A stretch of 64,000 nt of DNA. Origin: Paramyrothecium sp. XJ0827 (Eukaryota; Ascomycota; Sordariomycetes; Hypocreales; Stachybotryaceae). The notes under the pieces were generated by a model. It was not told the origin of the DNA and searched no databases. It saw only the letters and a list, made by a program, of their open reading frames with translations. Positions 11,394 to 26,970 of the stretch are shown here, in pieces. Each line of letters begins with the position of its first letter. The first letter of the stretch is position 1. The stretch covers positions 620,001 through 684,000 of the forward strand of contig JAJFPB010000010.1 of NCBI GenBank assembly GCA_020881915.1, read 5' to 3'. The position numbers were made by a program, and so were the translations under genes.

Positions 11394-12043
11394 TGTAATA
11401 ATCGGGGGTAGCCTTATACTAAAAGGTATAGGGTAACCAGAGGTTATTTAGGGTCTATTTATCCTTAGATAGAATAATAGGAAAGTATCTAAAGTATATA
11501 AGGAGTTATTACTAATCTATAAGAGAATAGTATAATAAAGGTTATCTTAGGGACTATATATTATTAATAGCTAGTAGTTTTCTATTTATCTTAAGGTAAA
11601 ATCCTCCTATCTATATACTTATTATAATTACTTTATTAAGGTAATTACTAATATACTTAGTTTAGTATACTTAATTATAGTATATAAGTATATATATATA
11701 ATTAGTTCTTTTCTTACTTAGTATTATATAGGAATTTACTTATATTCTTAATTCCAAGGTAATTAAGTAATTACCCCTTTTCTACCTTACTAAGTAGGGA
11801 CTATATTCTATTAGACCCCTAGAAGGGTAGCTATATTATATCTAATATATTCCCCTATTATTTATTTAAATCTCTAGCTATATTAATCCTATATAACTAT
11901 ATTCTTTATAAGAACTAGTATATATTTAGATTATAGTTCTTCTATTAGTTTATCTAACTTCTTTATATAGTATTTATTAAAGCTAAAATAGATTATTATT
12001 ATTCTATACTAGCTTAGTTATAAGATTAGTATAGATTATAATA
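11394..12043 (-). repeat. LTR of element C (3' LTR, left end)
   Basis: Starts TGTAATAATCGGGGG and ends with the RIP-altered complement of TGTCACAACC. It is 650 bp, colinear in reverse with the five other LTRs in the nest, and preceded by the ATATC duplication. Confidence 0.88.
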
Positions 12044-12313
12044 TAATACTTCTCTTCCTAAGGCCTACTCCAGAGGCCTAGCTATTTCTTTATATAAATT
12101 AGGCTAATTCCTAGATTTCTTAATTATAGTTTAGTAAGTATTCCTTCTTCTTTTCCTCCCTTATAATAACCTTAGAGGCCACTATTTACTATTATTTTTA
12201 TACTAATATTATTTTTAGATTTAGTTTTATTATTATATCTTATATCTATTATTACTTAAAGGGCATAGAGTACAAGATATTATCTAGATTAAAGTATTAC
12301 TAGATATATACTT

Positions 12314-12964
12314 TATTACAACCCGCACTAACCTTATAACTAAGCTAGCATAGAATAATAATAACCTATTCTAGCTTTAATAGATACTATATAGAGAAGC
12401 TAGATAAACTAATAGGAGGACTATAATCTAAATATATATTAGTCCTTACTAAGAATATAGTTATATAGGATTAATATAGCTAGAGATTTAGATAGATAAT
12501 AGGGAAGTATATTAGATATAATGTGGCCATCCTTCTAGAGGTCTAATAGAATATAGTCCCTACCTAGTAAGGTAGAAAAGGGGCTAGTACCTAACTACCT
12601 TAGAACTAAGAATATAGGTAAATTCCTATATAATACTAAGTAAGAAAAGGACTAATTATATATATATACTTATATACTATAACTAAGTATACTAAACTAA
12701 GTATACTAGTAATTACCTTAATAAAGTAATTATAATAAGTATATAAATAGGAGGATTTTACCTTAGGATAGATAGAAGACTACTAGCTATTAATAATATA
12801 TAGTTCCTAAGATAACCTTTATTATATTATTTTCTTATAAACTAGTAATAACCCCCTTATATACTTTAGATACTTTTCTATTATTTTATCTAAGGATAAA
12901 TAAACCCCTAATAATCCTTAGCTACTCTATACCTAATAATATAAGGCAACCTTTAATTATTATA
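12314..12964 (+). repeat. 5' LTR of element B
   Basis: Begins TATTACAACCCGCAC, RIP-altered from TGTCACAACC, and ends AATTATTATA. It is 651 bp and aligns end to end with the other family LTRs. Confidence 0.88.
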
Positions 12965-13278
12965 TATTAATAGCTCTTATTCTAGGTAATACTATTATAC
13001 CTAAAGTAATATTAAAAATAGTAGGTAAGTTAACTAAGCTAATCCCCAAGGGAAAGAAGGTAGCCCACCCTATAGCACTAAGGCCTCTACCTACTAAGGT
13101 CACTCCTAAGAAAACCCCCTTAGGAGATAATATTATTATAGGTAAAGACCTAGCCTCTTAATTAGACTTTAATAATAATAATAAAATTACTACCCTATAA
13201 GTAAAAGTCTAAGAGAATATTAGGATTACTAATAAAAAACTTAATTAACTCTAAGATAATATCCTTAATACTTATTAA

Positions 13279-13928
13279 TATTACAACCTACATTAACCTC
13301 GTAACTAAGCTAGTACAGAATAATAATAACCTATTCTAGCTTTAATAAATACTATATAGAAAAATTAAATAAACTAATAGAAGAACTATAATCTAAATAT
13401 ATATTAGTTCTTACTAAGGATATAGTTATATAGGACTAATATAGCTAGAGATTTAGATAAATAATAGGGGAATATATTAAATATAATATAGCTATTCTCC
13501 TAGGGATCTAATAGAATATAGTCCCTACCTAGTAAGGAGGAAAAGAGGCTAGTACCTAATTACCTTAGAACTAAGGATATAGGTAAATTCCTATATAATA
13601 CTAAGTAAGAAAAGAGCTAATTATATATATATACTTATATATTATAACTAAGTATACTAAACTAGATATACTAGTAATTATTTTAATAAAGTAATTATAA
13701 TAAGTATATAAATAAAAGGATTCTACCTTAGAATAAATAGGAGATTACTAGCTATTAATAATATATAGTCCCTAAGATAATCTTTATTGTACTATTCTTT
13801 TATAGATTAGTAATAACCCCTTATATACTTTAAATACTTTCCTATTATTCTATCTAAGGATAAATAGATCTTAAATAATCCTTAGTTACCTTATATCTTT
13901 TAGTATAAGACTACTCTTAATTATTATA
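13279..13928 (+). repeat. 5' LTR of element A
   Basis: Starts TATTACAACC and ends AATTATTATA; 650 bp. It sits just after the RIP-altered target duplication ATTAA. Confidence 0.88.
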
Positions 13929-13999
13929 TATTAATAGCTCTTATTTTAGGTAATACTATTATACCTAAAGTAATATTAAAAATAGTAAGTAAATTAACT

Positions 14000-16900
14000 A
14001 AGCTAATCCCTAAGGGAAAAAAGGTAGCCTACCCTATAGCACTAAGGCCTCTACTTACTAAGATTACTCCTAAGAAAACCCCCTTAGGAGATAATATTAT
14101 TATAAGTAAAAACCTAGCCTTATAATTAGACTCTAATAATAATAATAAGATTACTACCCTATAAGTAAAAGTCTAGAAGAATATTTAGATTACTAATAAA
14201 AAACTTAATTAACTCTAAGATAATATTCTTAATACTTAATAAGTCTATAAACTAAAGTAGCTTATTAAAACCCTTAAAAAGGAGATAGCTAATATAATAT
14301 AATTCTATATAGAGGAATCTAAGAAAAATAGGGAAATACTTAAATAACTCTAGAATATAAATCTTAGTAAAGCTATAGGGGCCTAAAAAGATAAGGAAGT
14401 TATCTTATAAACTAGAAAGCCTAAGCCCTTTAATAATACCCTAAGTAAACTCTAAATAGTTATTATATTACTTAAAGTATATTACCTAGATTACCTCTTA
14501 CTCTTTATATAGAACTATAATAGAATTATATTTATAACTTATAATCTAACTAGGAAAGTATAAACCTAGTTTAAGCCTATACTTTAAGACTATATAAATA
14601 ATACTTTTATTTTCTAGATAAATTATATTAAATATATTTTTATAAGCTTCTAGAAGTTTAAAAAAGAAATTAAATATATTTTTAAGATAACTAATAAAAT
14701 ATAGAATACTAAGAGAGCCCTTAACTTACTTAAATAGACTAGATCTTATACTAAGCTTATTACTAAGTTCCTCTATATTACTATACTACTTTATTAGCTA
14801 GAAGATATCCTAAAGAAGACCTTCTATAATAGGGTTAAATCTAATATAAAAAATAAATTTATTAAAGTTAAGTATAATAAAGTCTTACTATTAAAATATA
14901 TATATAAAGTAGTAGAAATTAATAATTATAATTAGGAATACTATAAAGAATAGAAATAAGAAGATAAAGTAAAGAAATTTAAAACCCCCTACTAGGTAAG
15001 TTAGGGAAAGAAGAAATTTATTCCTACTACCTATAGAACTATATTAGGATCTATAGAAATTAATATTATTTAGAAATAAGGAAAGGACTTTTCCTATTAT
15101 AACTATAGAAAAAAGGGATATTATATATAGAACTATAGAAGTAAGCCCTAAGATAGAAAGAAAACCTATTTCTAGCTAATCTAAGAGAACTAGTATAATA
15201 TTAATATAATTAAAAAATAATTAATTAATATTATTACTAAATAGGAACCTACTAAAGATATTCCTAATTAATAAGTAATAATTAAAGATATCTCTAATAT
15301 TACTAGCCTAATTAACTCCCTAAGAGAAACCCCTATAATTAGTAAACCCTTAAATAATAAATTAAAAATAAGTATAGGTACTACTAAAGGTACTTTACTT
15401 CTACTTAACTATATACTAATTAAAGCTAGAACTAAATAATATAATCTACTTTTAGGGAACTAGAAAGTATATATCTAAGTAATAACTATAAAGATAGCTA
15501 TAAGTCTATAGGGAGTAAGATTTATTATTAACTCTTAATATAATTCCCTATTTAATCCTAATTACTATAGATATAATAAAATCTTATAGGTATCTTATAT
15601 AGTATATTAATATCTAATCTACCTTATAACTAAAGTAAAATAAAATATATTTCCTATATATATATAAGGTACTAAAATAAAAAACCCCTATATATTTAAA
15701 GAAATACCTTATTAGGAGATTAAGATATACTACCTTAGATATTAAATTATAATTCTTAGATTAAGTAAGAAATATCCTAAAGAATATTACTTTAAAGTAG
15801 AAGAAATCTATAAAACTAATAAGTATTAAATATATTACTAAGTAAAAATTAATTAACTCTATAGACTCTAAGATAAGTATAGAAGGGAGTATATTTAATT
15901 AGAAAATATACTTCTAAATAAAGATTATAAATATATTAAAATAGTAATCTTATAGTTTCTTAATAGGCTCCTAAGAAAGGAATACTACTATAAGATAGGG
16001 TACTCTACCTATAACTATAAGAAGAAAGTACCTATGGCCTATAGAACTAAATCTAGTCCTATAGAGATTAGCTATATAGAAAATAATCTATATTACTACT
16101 ATAATTATAAAAAATATAAGGTAGAAAGAATATACTTTTATAGAGAAATAGAACCTAAGATAATAGATACTATAGAGAAAGAATATATCTAGAAGTATAA
16201 AAAATATTACTACCTATATTAAACCTACTATAGATATACTATTTATATAAAAGAGATAAGTAATAAATTACTTATTAGTATTAGAGAAGCTAAACTAAGA
16301 ATTAATAGAATCCCTATATAAAGTAATTAAGTAAAAAATAAGATCTATTAACTATAATTAAGCTATAAAATAATAAAAGGAAGTAATAAACTATTACTAT
16401 AGTTTAAAAGTAAGAATAAGTAAAATAATAAAAGTACTATATTAACTTTATAGTTTAGGATATAATTATTAATACTAAAGTAAATATTAGTACTAAGGAA
16501 AATTATATTAATCCTAACTTTATAAACTAATATAAAATCCTATAAAAAAAGAAGAAAAAACTATATAAAGTTATAAATATAAAAGGAGTTCCTTTTACTT
16601 ATAATAAAGAACTAATAAATAAAGAAGTAATTCTCTATATAATAATATAAGAAGTTACTTATAATATTACCCTTAATATAATATAAGTATAATCTAATAT
16701 ACTTCTAGGTAAATTATAACTAAAGGACCAAAGACCTACCTTTAATTAGAATAATAGCTAAATTATAATAGTAGAATTATAATTACCTTAAATAAGAAAA
16801 AGAAAACTAAAAGAGAAAAAAGAAGTAAATATTTATAATAAAACCCTATTTAGGAAGGGAGAAACCCTCCTAAGATAGAAGAATTAATAGGTAAAAGCTA

Positions 16901-19900
16901 AAGTATTAACTAATAATAAAATATAACCTAGTATATAATATAAATAGAGCCAAATAATATCTACCTATAAGCAAAAGGTAATTAACCTTATTTATACCCT
17001 TATATATAGTATTAAGAAGTAAATACAAGTAAAATAAGAAGTAGAAAATAGGCTTATAAATATCTTAGAAAGGTACTATAAATATATAAAACTATTTATA
17101 GAAAACTTAGAAAGTAGATTCCCTAAATACTTAAAATAGGACTATAAAATCTACTTAATTAATAGAAAAAAGACCTACTTCTTACTAATCTATAATCTTA
17201 ATACTAAAGAACTAAGGATATTAAAAGAATATATTAATAAGAACCTTAATAAAGGATATATCTAATAGTTAATATTACTTACTAAATACCTTATTATATT
17301 TATTCTAAAAAAGAACAAAAAACTCCAGTTATATATAGATTATTACTAACTATATAATATTATAATTAAAAATAAAATACCTTTACCCCTTATTACTAAA
17401 ATAAGAGATTACTTATATAGTAAAATAATTTTTACTATATTTAATCTTAAAGGTACCTATAATTTAATTAAAATAAAGAAAGAAAATAAATAGAAGACTG
17501 CCTTTTATATAAAATTTAGATTCTTTAAAACCTTAGTAATACTATTTAGTTTAATTAATATACTAGCTATATTCTAATAAATAATTAATTATATTCTAAG
17601 AGAATTTATAAATAACTTTATTATTATTTACTTAAATAATATACTTATTTTCTTAGAAAATAAAGAATAATATAAAGAGTATATATATAAAGTACTTTAA
17701 GTACTATAAAATACTAAACTCTTAGTAGAACCTACTAAAAGTAACTTCTATATATATAAAGTAGACTTCCTTAGATATATTATTTAACTTAATAAGATTT
17801 AAATAGAGAAAAGTAAAATTATAGTAGTTAAAGAATAGAAACCCCCTACAAATAATATTAAAGATATTTAGAGTTTCCTAGGATTTACTAATTACTATAG
17901 ATAATTTATTAAATACTTTAGAAAAATCACTAAGCTACTAATAGATCTAACTAAGAAAGATATACTCTTTAAATAGACCTTAAAAGCCTAAAGAGCCTTT
18001 AAAGAAATTAAAGAATAAATTATTAGTAAATCTATTTTAGTAACTTTTAACCTAAAGAAGTAAATAATCCTAGAAACTAATATCTCTAATTACACCCTTA
18101 GAGCTACTATTAAATAAATAAGAAATAATAGACTTCTATACTTTATTACTTTCTAGTTTAAGAAAATTACTAGATCTTTACTTTATTACCCTATCTATAA
18201 TAAAGAATTTATAGTAATTATTAAAGTATTTAAAGAATTCTAATATTACCTTATAGGTATAAAATATAAGATTAAGATCTATACTAACTATAGAAATATT
18301 ACTTACTTTACTATAACCTAAACCCTAATAGTAAGATAAGTCTACTATATAAAAATACTTATACCCTTTAATTATAAAATTATTTATTAGAAAGGATCTA
18401 AGAATAAATATATTAATATATTAAGCTAGAAAAGTAAATATAAGTAAGAGATCCCTAAAGTAATATAATAATTACTATATCTTAATTTAGAAGGGAACTA
18501 TAAATAAAAAACTATTAATCTAATTAAAACCTATAAAATTAAAATAGAAAATAAGTAATATAATAAAATTAGAGAATAAAGTAAGAAATATATTATATAT
18601 ATTATAGAAGTACCTATAGAAGTAAGTATAGAATATAGTATAGTACCTATATATAATAACTAAATATAGATTCTAGAAGAAATATAAGAAGAAATTCTAA
18701 CTAAAATCTATAAATACTATACTATTAGATAGAAGGGAATTAAGAAAACTATAGAAGTAGTATATTAAATATATAGCTACCTTAAAATAAAGAAAGATAT
18801 AAAAAGAGTTATAAGGAAATATAATATCTATAATAAAACCAAAACCTTAAGGTATAAACCTTATAGATACCTTAAATTACTACTAGTACTAACTAGACCT
18901 TAGTAATTAATCTTATAAGACTTTATTATTAAGCTCCCTAGATTAAAGAAACTAAGCTCTAAAGATAGCTATAATAGTATTTTTATTATTCTTAATAGAT
19001 TTACTAAATATATTTACTTTATTGCCTATAATAAGGCAACTAATACTAAAGATATAGTATACTACTATTATAAATATATTATAAGCTAATATAATATACT
19101 AGAAGAAATTATCTCTAATAGAGAATCTATATTTATATCTAAATTTTAGTAAGAATTAGTAGCTCTTCTAGGTATTAACTATAAATTAAGTACTATATAT
19201 TACCTATAAATAAATAAATAAATAAAATATATAAATTAAACCCTAAAATAATACCTCTACTACTATATTAATTACTAGTAAAAAGATTAAATAAAATAAC
19301 TACCTATAGTACAATACTACTATAATAGTACTAAGTTAGAGACTACTAAAATATTACTATTCTATATAAATTATAAATTTAAATTAACCATTAAGTATAC
19401 TAAATATAAAGAATCCCTTAATAAACTAGCTATTATTAAGGTAAAAGAACTTAAATAATTATATAATATAATAAAATAAGAAATCTTATTTATAAATTAG
19501 AAAATAAAGAAATATTATAATATAAAAAGATTACTAGAGCTAATCTTTAAGGAGGGAAATATAGTTTACTTACTTAGAAAAAATATAAAAATAATATAAC
19601 TAAGTAATAAACTAGACTATAAAAAACTTAGATCCTTTAAAATCTTATATAGAATTAAAAACATTAACTATAAGCTAGAGCTCTTAAATATAATAAAGTA
19701 CTACCTAGTATTTTATATTATATTCCTAGAACTAGTACTAAATAATAAATCTATAGAAGAATCTATTAAGGTACTTATAGAAGAAGAAAAATATAAAGTA
19801 GAATAAATACTTATATATAAATAAACTAAAAATAGTAAAGAATTATATTTTATTAAATAGAAAAACTATAATAAAAGTAAAAATACTTAGAAATTACTTA

Positions 19901-19950
19901 AATACCTAGGTAAAGTTAATTTAAAACTAAAGGAATTCTAAAGTTAAGTA
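14000..19950 (+). pseudogene. gag-pol of element A, destroyed by RIP
   Basis: Coding capacity is visible only as a ghost. A CCHC-like knuckle with Cys and His codons changed lies at about 15090-15150. A protease region with FINPNFIN-like remnants is near 16500. Reverse transcriptase has an IIYLNNILIF remnant of the YLDDILIF catalytic motif at about 17624. RNase H lies about 17990-18320 and the integrase core about 18920-19160 (ISNRE...FISKF). A C-terminal chromodomain lies at about 19780-19915 with the K-x-x-Y...N-T-x-K pattern, its Trp codons now stops. Domain order is that of Ty3/Gypsy chromoviruses. The catalytic Asp pair of the polymerase reads as Asn. Confidence 0.85.
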
Positions 19951-20607
19951 AAGCTTTAAAACCTAAGGCCTACTAATCTATATCTAAAGAAAAAGTAATA
20001 TTAGAATAAGCTAAGAATTAAATATTAAGAATAGTTTTTATCTCTTTAATAAGAATCTCCTTCTTAGCCTTAGTATTCTCTACTAAGTAAGTACTCTTAT
20101 TCTTTAAGGCTTAGTACTAATAATATAGTTATATTAGGTAAGCTAGGGACTTAGAGAGAGTAACTTAATAATAAAGTAACTCTTTTTTTACCTTAATCTC
20201 CTCCTTCTCTAGCTTCTTATTCTTATTAACTATTTAATAAACTAAGCTATAATTAGTAAGAAACTAAAGAATATATAGGAGAAGGAACCTATAAGATATT
20301 AGGGGAATATCTATTAAATTATAAAAATAACTAAGGTAAGTATATATTTAGTAATACTTTAATTTAAATAATATCTTATACTTTATACTCTTTAAGTAAT
20401 AATAGATATAAGATATAATAATAAAACTAAATCTAAAAATAGTATTAGTATAAAGATAATAGTAAATAGTAGCCTCTAAGGTTATTATAAGGGAGAAAAA
20501 GAAGAAGAAATACTTATTAGGCTATAATAAAGAAATCTAGGGATCTACCTAATTTATATAAAGGAATAGCTAGGTCTCTAGAGTAGGCCTTAGGGAGGGA
20601 AGTATTA

Positions 20608-21257
20608 TATTATAACCTATATTAACCTTATAACTAAGCTAGTATAGAATAATAATAACCTATTCTAGCTTTAATAAATACTATATAGAAAAGTTAAATA
20701 AACTAATAGGAGAACTATAATCTAAATATATACTAGTTCTTACTAAGAATATAATTATATAGGACTAATATAGCTAGAGGTTTAGATAAATAATAGGGGA
20801 ATATATTAAATATAATATAGCTATTCTCCTAGGGGTCTAATAGAATATAGTCCCTACCTAGTAAGAAGGAAAAGGGGCTAGTACTTAATTACCTTAGAAC
20901 TAAGGATATAAGTAAATTCCTATATAATATTAAGTAAGGAAAGGGCTAATTATATATATATACTTATATACTATAACTAAGTATACTAAACTAGATATAC
21001 TAGTAATTACCTTAATAGAGTAATTATAATAAGTATATAAATAGGAGGATTCTACCTTAGAATAAATAGAAGACTACTAGCTATTAATAATATATAATCC
21101 CTAAGATAATCTTTATTGTACTATTCTCTTATAGATTAGTAATAATCCCTTATATACTTTAGATACTTTCCTATTATTTTATCTAAGAATAAACAGATCC
21201 CAAATAATCCTTAGTTACCCTATACCTTTCGGTATAAGGCTACCCTTAATTATTATA
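20608..21257 (+). repeat. 3' LTR of element A
   Basis: 650 bp, preceded by the polypurine tract near 20591-20602 and followed directly by the intact target duplication GTCAA. Confidence 0.88.
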
Positions 21258-21262
21258 GTCAA

Positions 21263-24200
21263 GCCTACGAACTAAAGTAGCTTATTAAAACCCTTAAGAA
21301 GGAGATAGCTAATATAGTATAACTCTATATAGAGGAATCTAAGAAAAATAGGGAAATATTTAAATAACTCTAGAATATAAACCTTAGTAGAGCTATAGGG
21401 GCCTAGAAAGATAAAGGAGCTATTTTATAAATTAAAAAGCCTAAGCCCTTTAATAGTACCCTAAGTAAGCTCTAAATATTTATTATATTACTTAAAGTAT
21501 ATTACCTAGATTATCTCTTACTCTTTATATAAGACTATAATAGGATTATATTTGTAGCTTATAATCTAACTAGGAAAATATAAATCTAGTTTAAGCCTAT
21601 ACTTTAAGACTATATAAATAATACTTCTATCTTCTAAATAAACTATATTAAATATATCTTTATAAGCTTCTAGAAGTTTAAGAAAGAAATTAAATATATT
21701 TTTAGGATAACTAATAAAATATAGGATACTAAGAGAGCCTTTAACTTACTTAAATAAATTAGGTCCTATACTAAGCTTATTACTAAATTCCTCTATATTA
21801 CTATATTACTCTATTAGCTAGAAGATATCCTAAAGAAGACTTTTTATAATAGAATTAAATCTAATATAAAAGATAAACTTATTAAAGTTAAATATAATAA
21901 GGTCTTATTATTAGAATATATATATAAAGTAGTAGAAATTAATAACTATAATTAGAAATACTATAAGAAGCAGAAATAAGAAAATAAAGTAAAGAAATTT
22001 AAAACCCCCTACTAGGTAAACCAAGGAAAGAAGAAATTTATCTCTATAAGCTATAGAACTGCAGTAGGACCTATAGAAATTAATATTATCTAGAAATAAG
22101 GAAAAGACTTCTCCTACTATAACTATAGAAAAAAGGAATACTATATATAGGACTATAGAAGTAAGCCCTAAGATAGAAAGAAAACCTATTTCTAGCTAGT
22201 TTAAGAAGACTAATATAATATTAATATAATTAAGAAATAATTAATTAATATTATTACTAAATAAGAACCTACTAAGAATATCTCTAATTAATAAGTAATA
22301 ATTAAAGATATCTCTAATATTACTAATCTAATTAACTTACTATAAGGAACCCCTATAATTAATAAACCCTTAGATAATAAATTAGAATTAAGTATAGGTA
22401 CTACTAAAGGTACCTTACTCCTACTTAATTATATACTAATTAAAGTTAGAACTAAGTAATATAATCTACTCTTTAGAGATTAGGAAGTATATATTTAAGT
22501 AGTAATTATAAAGGTAGCTATAAGCCTATAGGAAGTAAGGTTTATTATTAACTCTTAATATAACCCCCTATTTAATCCTAACTACTATAAATATAATAAA
22601 ATCTTATAGGTATCTTATATAATATACTAATATCTAATCTACCTTACTACTAAAGTAAAATAAAATATATTCCCTATATATATATAAGGCACTAAGATAG
22701 AAAACCCCTATATATTTAAAGAAATGCCCTACTAGGAGGTTAAGATATACTATCTTAGATATTAAATTATAATCCTTAAACTAAGTAAGAAATACCCTAA
22801 AGAATACTACTTTAAAGTAAGAGAAATCTATAAAACTAATAAGTACTAAATATACTACTAAGTAAAAATTAATTAACTTTATAGACTTTAAGGTAAATAT
22901 AGAAGGGAGTATATTTAATTAGAAAATATATTTCTAAATAAAGACTATAAGTATATTAAAATAGTAATCTTATAATTCCTTAATAGGCTCCTAAGAAAGA
23001 AATACTACTATAGAATAGGGTACTCTGCCTATAACTATAAAAAGAAAACCCCTACTACCTATAGGACTGAACCTAGCCCTATAGAGATTAGCTATATAGA
23101 AGATAATCTATATTACTATTATAACTATAAAAAATATAAGGTAGAAAAAATATACCTTTATAGGGAAATAGAACCTAAGATAATAGGTACTATAAAGGAA
23201 GAATATATCTAGAAGTATAAAGAATACTACTACCTATATTAAACCTACTATAAGTATACTATTTATATAAAGGAGATAAGTAATAAATTACCTATTAGTA
23301 TTAGAGAAGCTAAATAAAGAATTAATAGGATTTTAGTATAAAGTAACTAAATAAAAAATAAGATCTATTAACTATAACTAGGCTATAGGGCAATAAAAGG
23401 AAGTAATAAACTATTACTATAATTTAAAAGCAAGGATAGATAAAATAGTAAGGGTACTATATTAACTTTATAGTCTAGGGTATAACTATTAATACTAGGG
23501 TAGATATTAGTACTAAGGAAAATTATATTAATCCTAACTTTATAAACTAATATAAAATCCTATAAAGAAGGAAGAAAAAACTATATAAAGCTATAAATAT
23601 AGAAGGAGTCCCTTTTACTTATAATAAGGGATTAATAAATAAAGAAGTAATTCTCTATATAATAATATAAGGAGTTACTTATAATATTACCCTTAATATA
23701 ATATAAATATAATCTAATATACTTCTAGGTAAACTATAGCTAAAGGACTAAAGACCTACCTTTAATTAGAATAATAGCTAAGTTATAATAGTAGAATTAT
23801 AACTACCTTAAGTAAGAAAAAGAAAACTAAAAGAAAGGAAAGAAGTAAATATTTATAATAAAACCCTATTTAAAAAGAAAAGAACCCTTCTAAAATAGAA
23901 GGATTATTAGGTAAAAGCTAAAGTATTAACTAATAATAAAATATAATCTAGTATATAATATAAATAGAGCTAAGTAATATTTACTTATAAGTAAAAAGTA
24001 ATTAATCTTATTTATATCCTTATATATAGTATTAAGAAATAAATATAAGTAAAATAAGAAGTAGAAAATAGATTTATAAATATTTTAGAAAAGTACTATA
24101 AATATATAAAGTTATTTATAAAAAACCTAAAAAGTAAACTCCCTAAATACTTAAAATAGAACTATAAGATCTACCTAATTAATAGAAAAAAGACCTACTT

Positions 24201-26970
24201 CTTACTAATTTATAACCTTAATACTAAAGAACTAAAAATATTAAAAGAATATATTAATAAGAACCTTAAAAAAGGATATATTTAATAGTTAATATTACCT
24301 ACTAAATACCCTATTATATTTATTCTAAAGAAGAATAAAAAACTCCGCTTATATATAGACTACTACTAACTAAATAATATTATAATTAAGAATAGAATAC
24401 CTTTACCCCTTATTACTAAAATAAGAGATTACCTATATAATAAAATAATCTTTACTATACTTAATCTTAAAGGTACCTATAATCTAATTAGAATAAAAAA
24501 GGGAGATAAATAAAAGATTGTATTTTATATGAAGTTTAGACTCTTTAAAACCCTAGTAATACTATTTAGTCTAACTAATATATTAGCTATATTCTAATAT
24601 ATAATTAACTATATTTTAAGAGAATTTATAAATAACTTTATTATTATTTACTTAGATAATATACTTATTTTTTTAGAGAATAAAGAATAATATAAAGAGT
24701 ATATATATAAAGTACTCTAGATACTATAAGATATTAAACTTCTAGTAGAACCTACTAAGAGTAACTTCTATATATATAAAGTAGATTTCCTTAGATATAC
24801 TATTTAATTTAATAAGATCTAAATAAAGAAAAGTAAAATTATAGTAATTAAAGAATAGAAACCCCCTATAAATAATATTAAAGATATCTAGAGTTTCCTA
24901 GGATTTATAAACTATTATAGATACTTTATTAAATACTTTAGAAAGATTACTAAGCTACTAATAGACTTAATTAAAAAAGATATACCCTTTAGGTAGACCC
25001 CAGAGGCCTAATAAGCCTTTAAGGAGATTAAGGAATAAATTATTAGTAAACCTATATTAGTAACTTTTAACCTAAAGAAGTAAATTATCCTAGAAACTAA
25101 TATCTCTAATTATACCCTTAGTACTACTATTAGGTAAATAAGAGATAATAAACTTCTATATCTTATTACTTTTTAATTTAAAAAAATTACTAGATCTCTA
25201 CTTTATTACTTTATTTATAATAAAGAATTTATAGTAATTATTAAGGTATTTAAGGAATTTTAATATTACTTTATAGGTATAGAATATAAGGTTAAGATCT
25301 ATATTAATTACTAGAATATTACTTACTTTACTATAATTTAAACCCTAATAGTAAAATAAGTCTACTATATAGAAATACTTATATTCTTTAATTATAAGAT
25401 TATTTACTAGAAAGGATCTAAGAATAGATATATTAATATACTAAGCTAGAAAAGTAAATATAAGTAAGAAATCCCTAAGGTAATATAGTAATTACTATAT
25501 CTTAACTTAGAAGGGAACTATAAATAGAAAACTATTAATCTAATTAAAACCTATAGAATTAAAATAGAAGATAAGTAGTATAATAAAATTAGAGAATAAA
25601 GTAAAAAATATATTATATATATTATAGAAGTACCTATAGAAGTAAGTATAGAATATAGTATAGTACTTATATATAATAACTAAATATAGATTCTAGAAGA
25701 AATATAAGAAGAAATTCTAATTAAAATCTATAGATACTATACTATTAGATATAAGGGAATTAGAAAAACTATAGAAGTAGTATATTAAATATATAGCTAC
25801 CCTAGAATAAAGAAAGATATAGAGAGAGTTATAAGGAAATATAATATTTATAATAAAACTAAAGCCTTAAGATATAAACCTTATAAATACCTTAAACTAC
25901 TACTAGTACTAACTAGACCTTAGTAATTAATCTTATAGGACTTTATTATTAAGCTCCCCTAATTAAAGAAACTAAGCTTAAAAGATAGCTATAATAGTAT
26001 TTTTATTATTATTAATAGGCTTACTAAATATATTTACTTTATTACCTATAATAAGGTAACTAATACTAAAGATATAATATATTACTTTTATAAGTATATT
26101 ATAAGCTAATATAGTATATTAGAAGAAATTATTTCTAATAGAGAACCTACATTTATATCTAAATTCTAATAAGAATTAGTAACTCTCTTAGATATTAACT
26201 ACAAGCTAAGCACTACTTACTACCTATAAATAAATAAATAAATAGAATATATAAACTAAACCTTAGAATAATACCTCTACTATTATATTAATTACTAGTA
26301 GAAGAACTAGGTAAAATAATTACCTATAGTATAATACTACTATAATAGTACTAAGTTAGAAATTACTAAAGTATTATTATTCTATATAAATTATAGGTTT
26401 AAATTAACTATTAAGTATACTAAATATAAAGAACCCCTTAATAAATTAGCTATTATTAAGGTAAAAGAACTTAAATAATTATATAATATAATAAAATAAG
26501 AAATTTTATTTATAAATTAGAAAATAAAGAAATATTATAATATAAAAAGATTACTAGAGCTAATTTTTAAGGAGAGAAATATAGTTTACCTACTTAGAAA
26601 AAATATAAAAATAATATAACTAAGTAATAAGCTAGACTATAAAAAACTTAAATTCTTTAAAATCTTATATAGAATTAAAGATATTAATTATAAACTAGAA
26701 TTACTTAATAAAATAAAATACTACCTAGTATTTTATATTATACTTTTAGAATTAGTACTAGATAATAAATCTATAGAAGAAACTATTAAGGTACTTATAG
26801 AAGAAAAAGAATATAAAGTAGAATAAATACTTATATATAAATAAACTAAAAATAAAGAAGAACTATATTTTATTAAATAAAAGAATTATAATAAAAGTAA
26901 AAATACTTAGGAATTACCTAAGTACCTAGGTAAAGCTAGCTTAAAACTAAGGGAATTCTAAAGTTAAGTA
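21263..26970 (+). pseudogene. gag-pol of element B, destroyed by RIP
   Basis: The gag frame of B resumes here after element A, at AGCCTACGAACTAAAGTAGC, and runs colinearly with A at an offset of about 7,020 bp. A zinc-knuckle ghost lies near 22115, the reverse transcriptase ghost at about 24170-24700 (YLDNILIF near 24650, one Asp kept), the integrase core near 25940-26170 and the chromodomain near 26800-26935. B keeps a few more G/C bases than A here and there, so the two copies were mutated somewhat independently. No frame is open. Confidence 0.83.

Larger units (their letters stand above)
13279..21257 (+). mobile_element. LTR retrotransposon A (Ty3/Gypsy chromovirus), RIP-inactivated, youngest of the three LTR elements
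   Basis: A complete 7,979 bp element with LTRs 13279-13928 and 20608-21257 (650 bp each), inserted in the gag region of B. The target duplication is GTCAA at 21258-21262. Its left copy at 13274-13278 reads ATTAA, exactly GTCAA after one G-to-A and one C-to-T change. Reading the plus strand and ignoring stops gives, in order, a gag zinc knuckle (about 15090), aspartic protease (about 16480), reverse transcriptase (about 17150-17700), RNase H, integrase and a chromodomain. It cannot make proteins: the internal region is full of TAA/TAG codons. Confidence 0.92.
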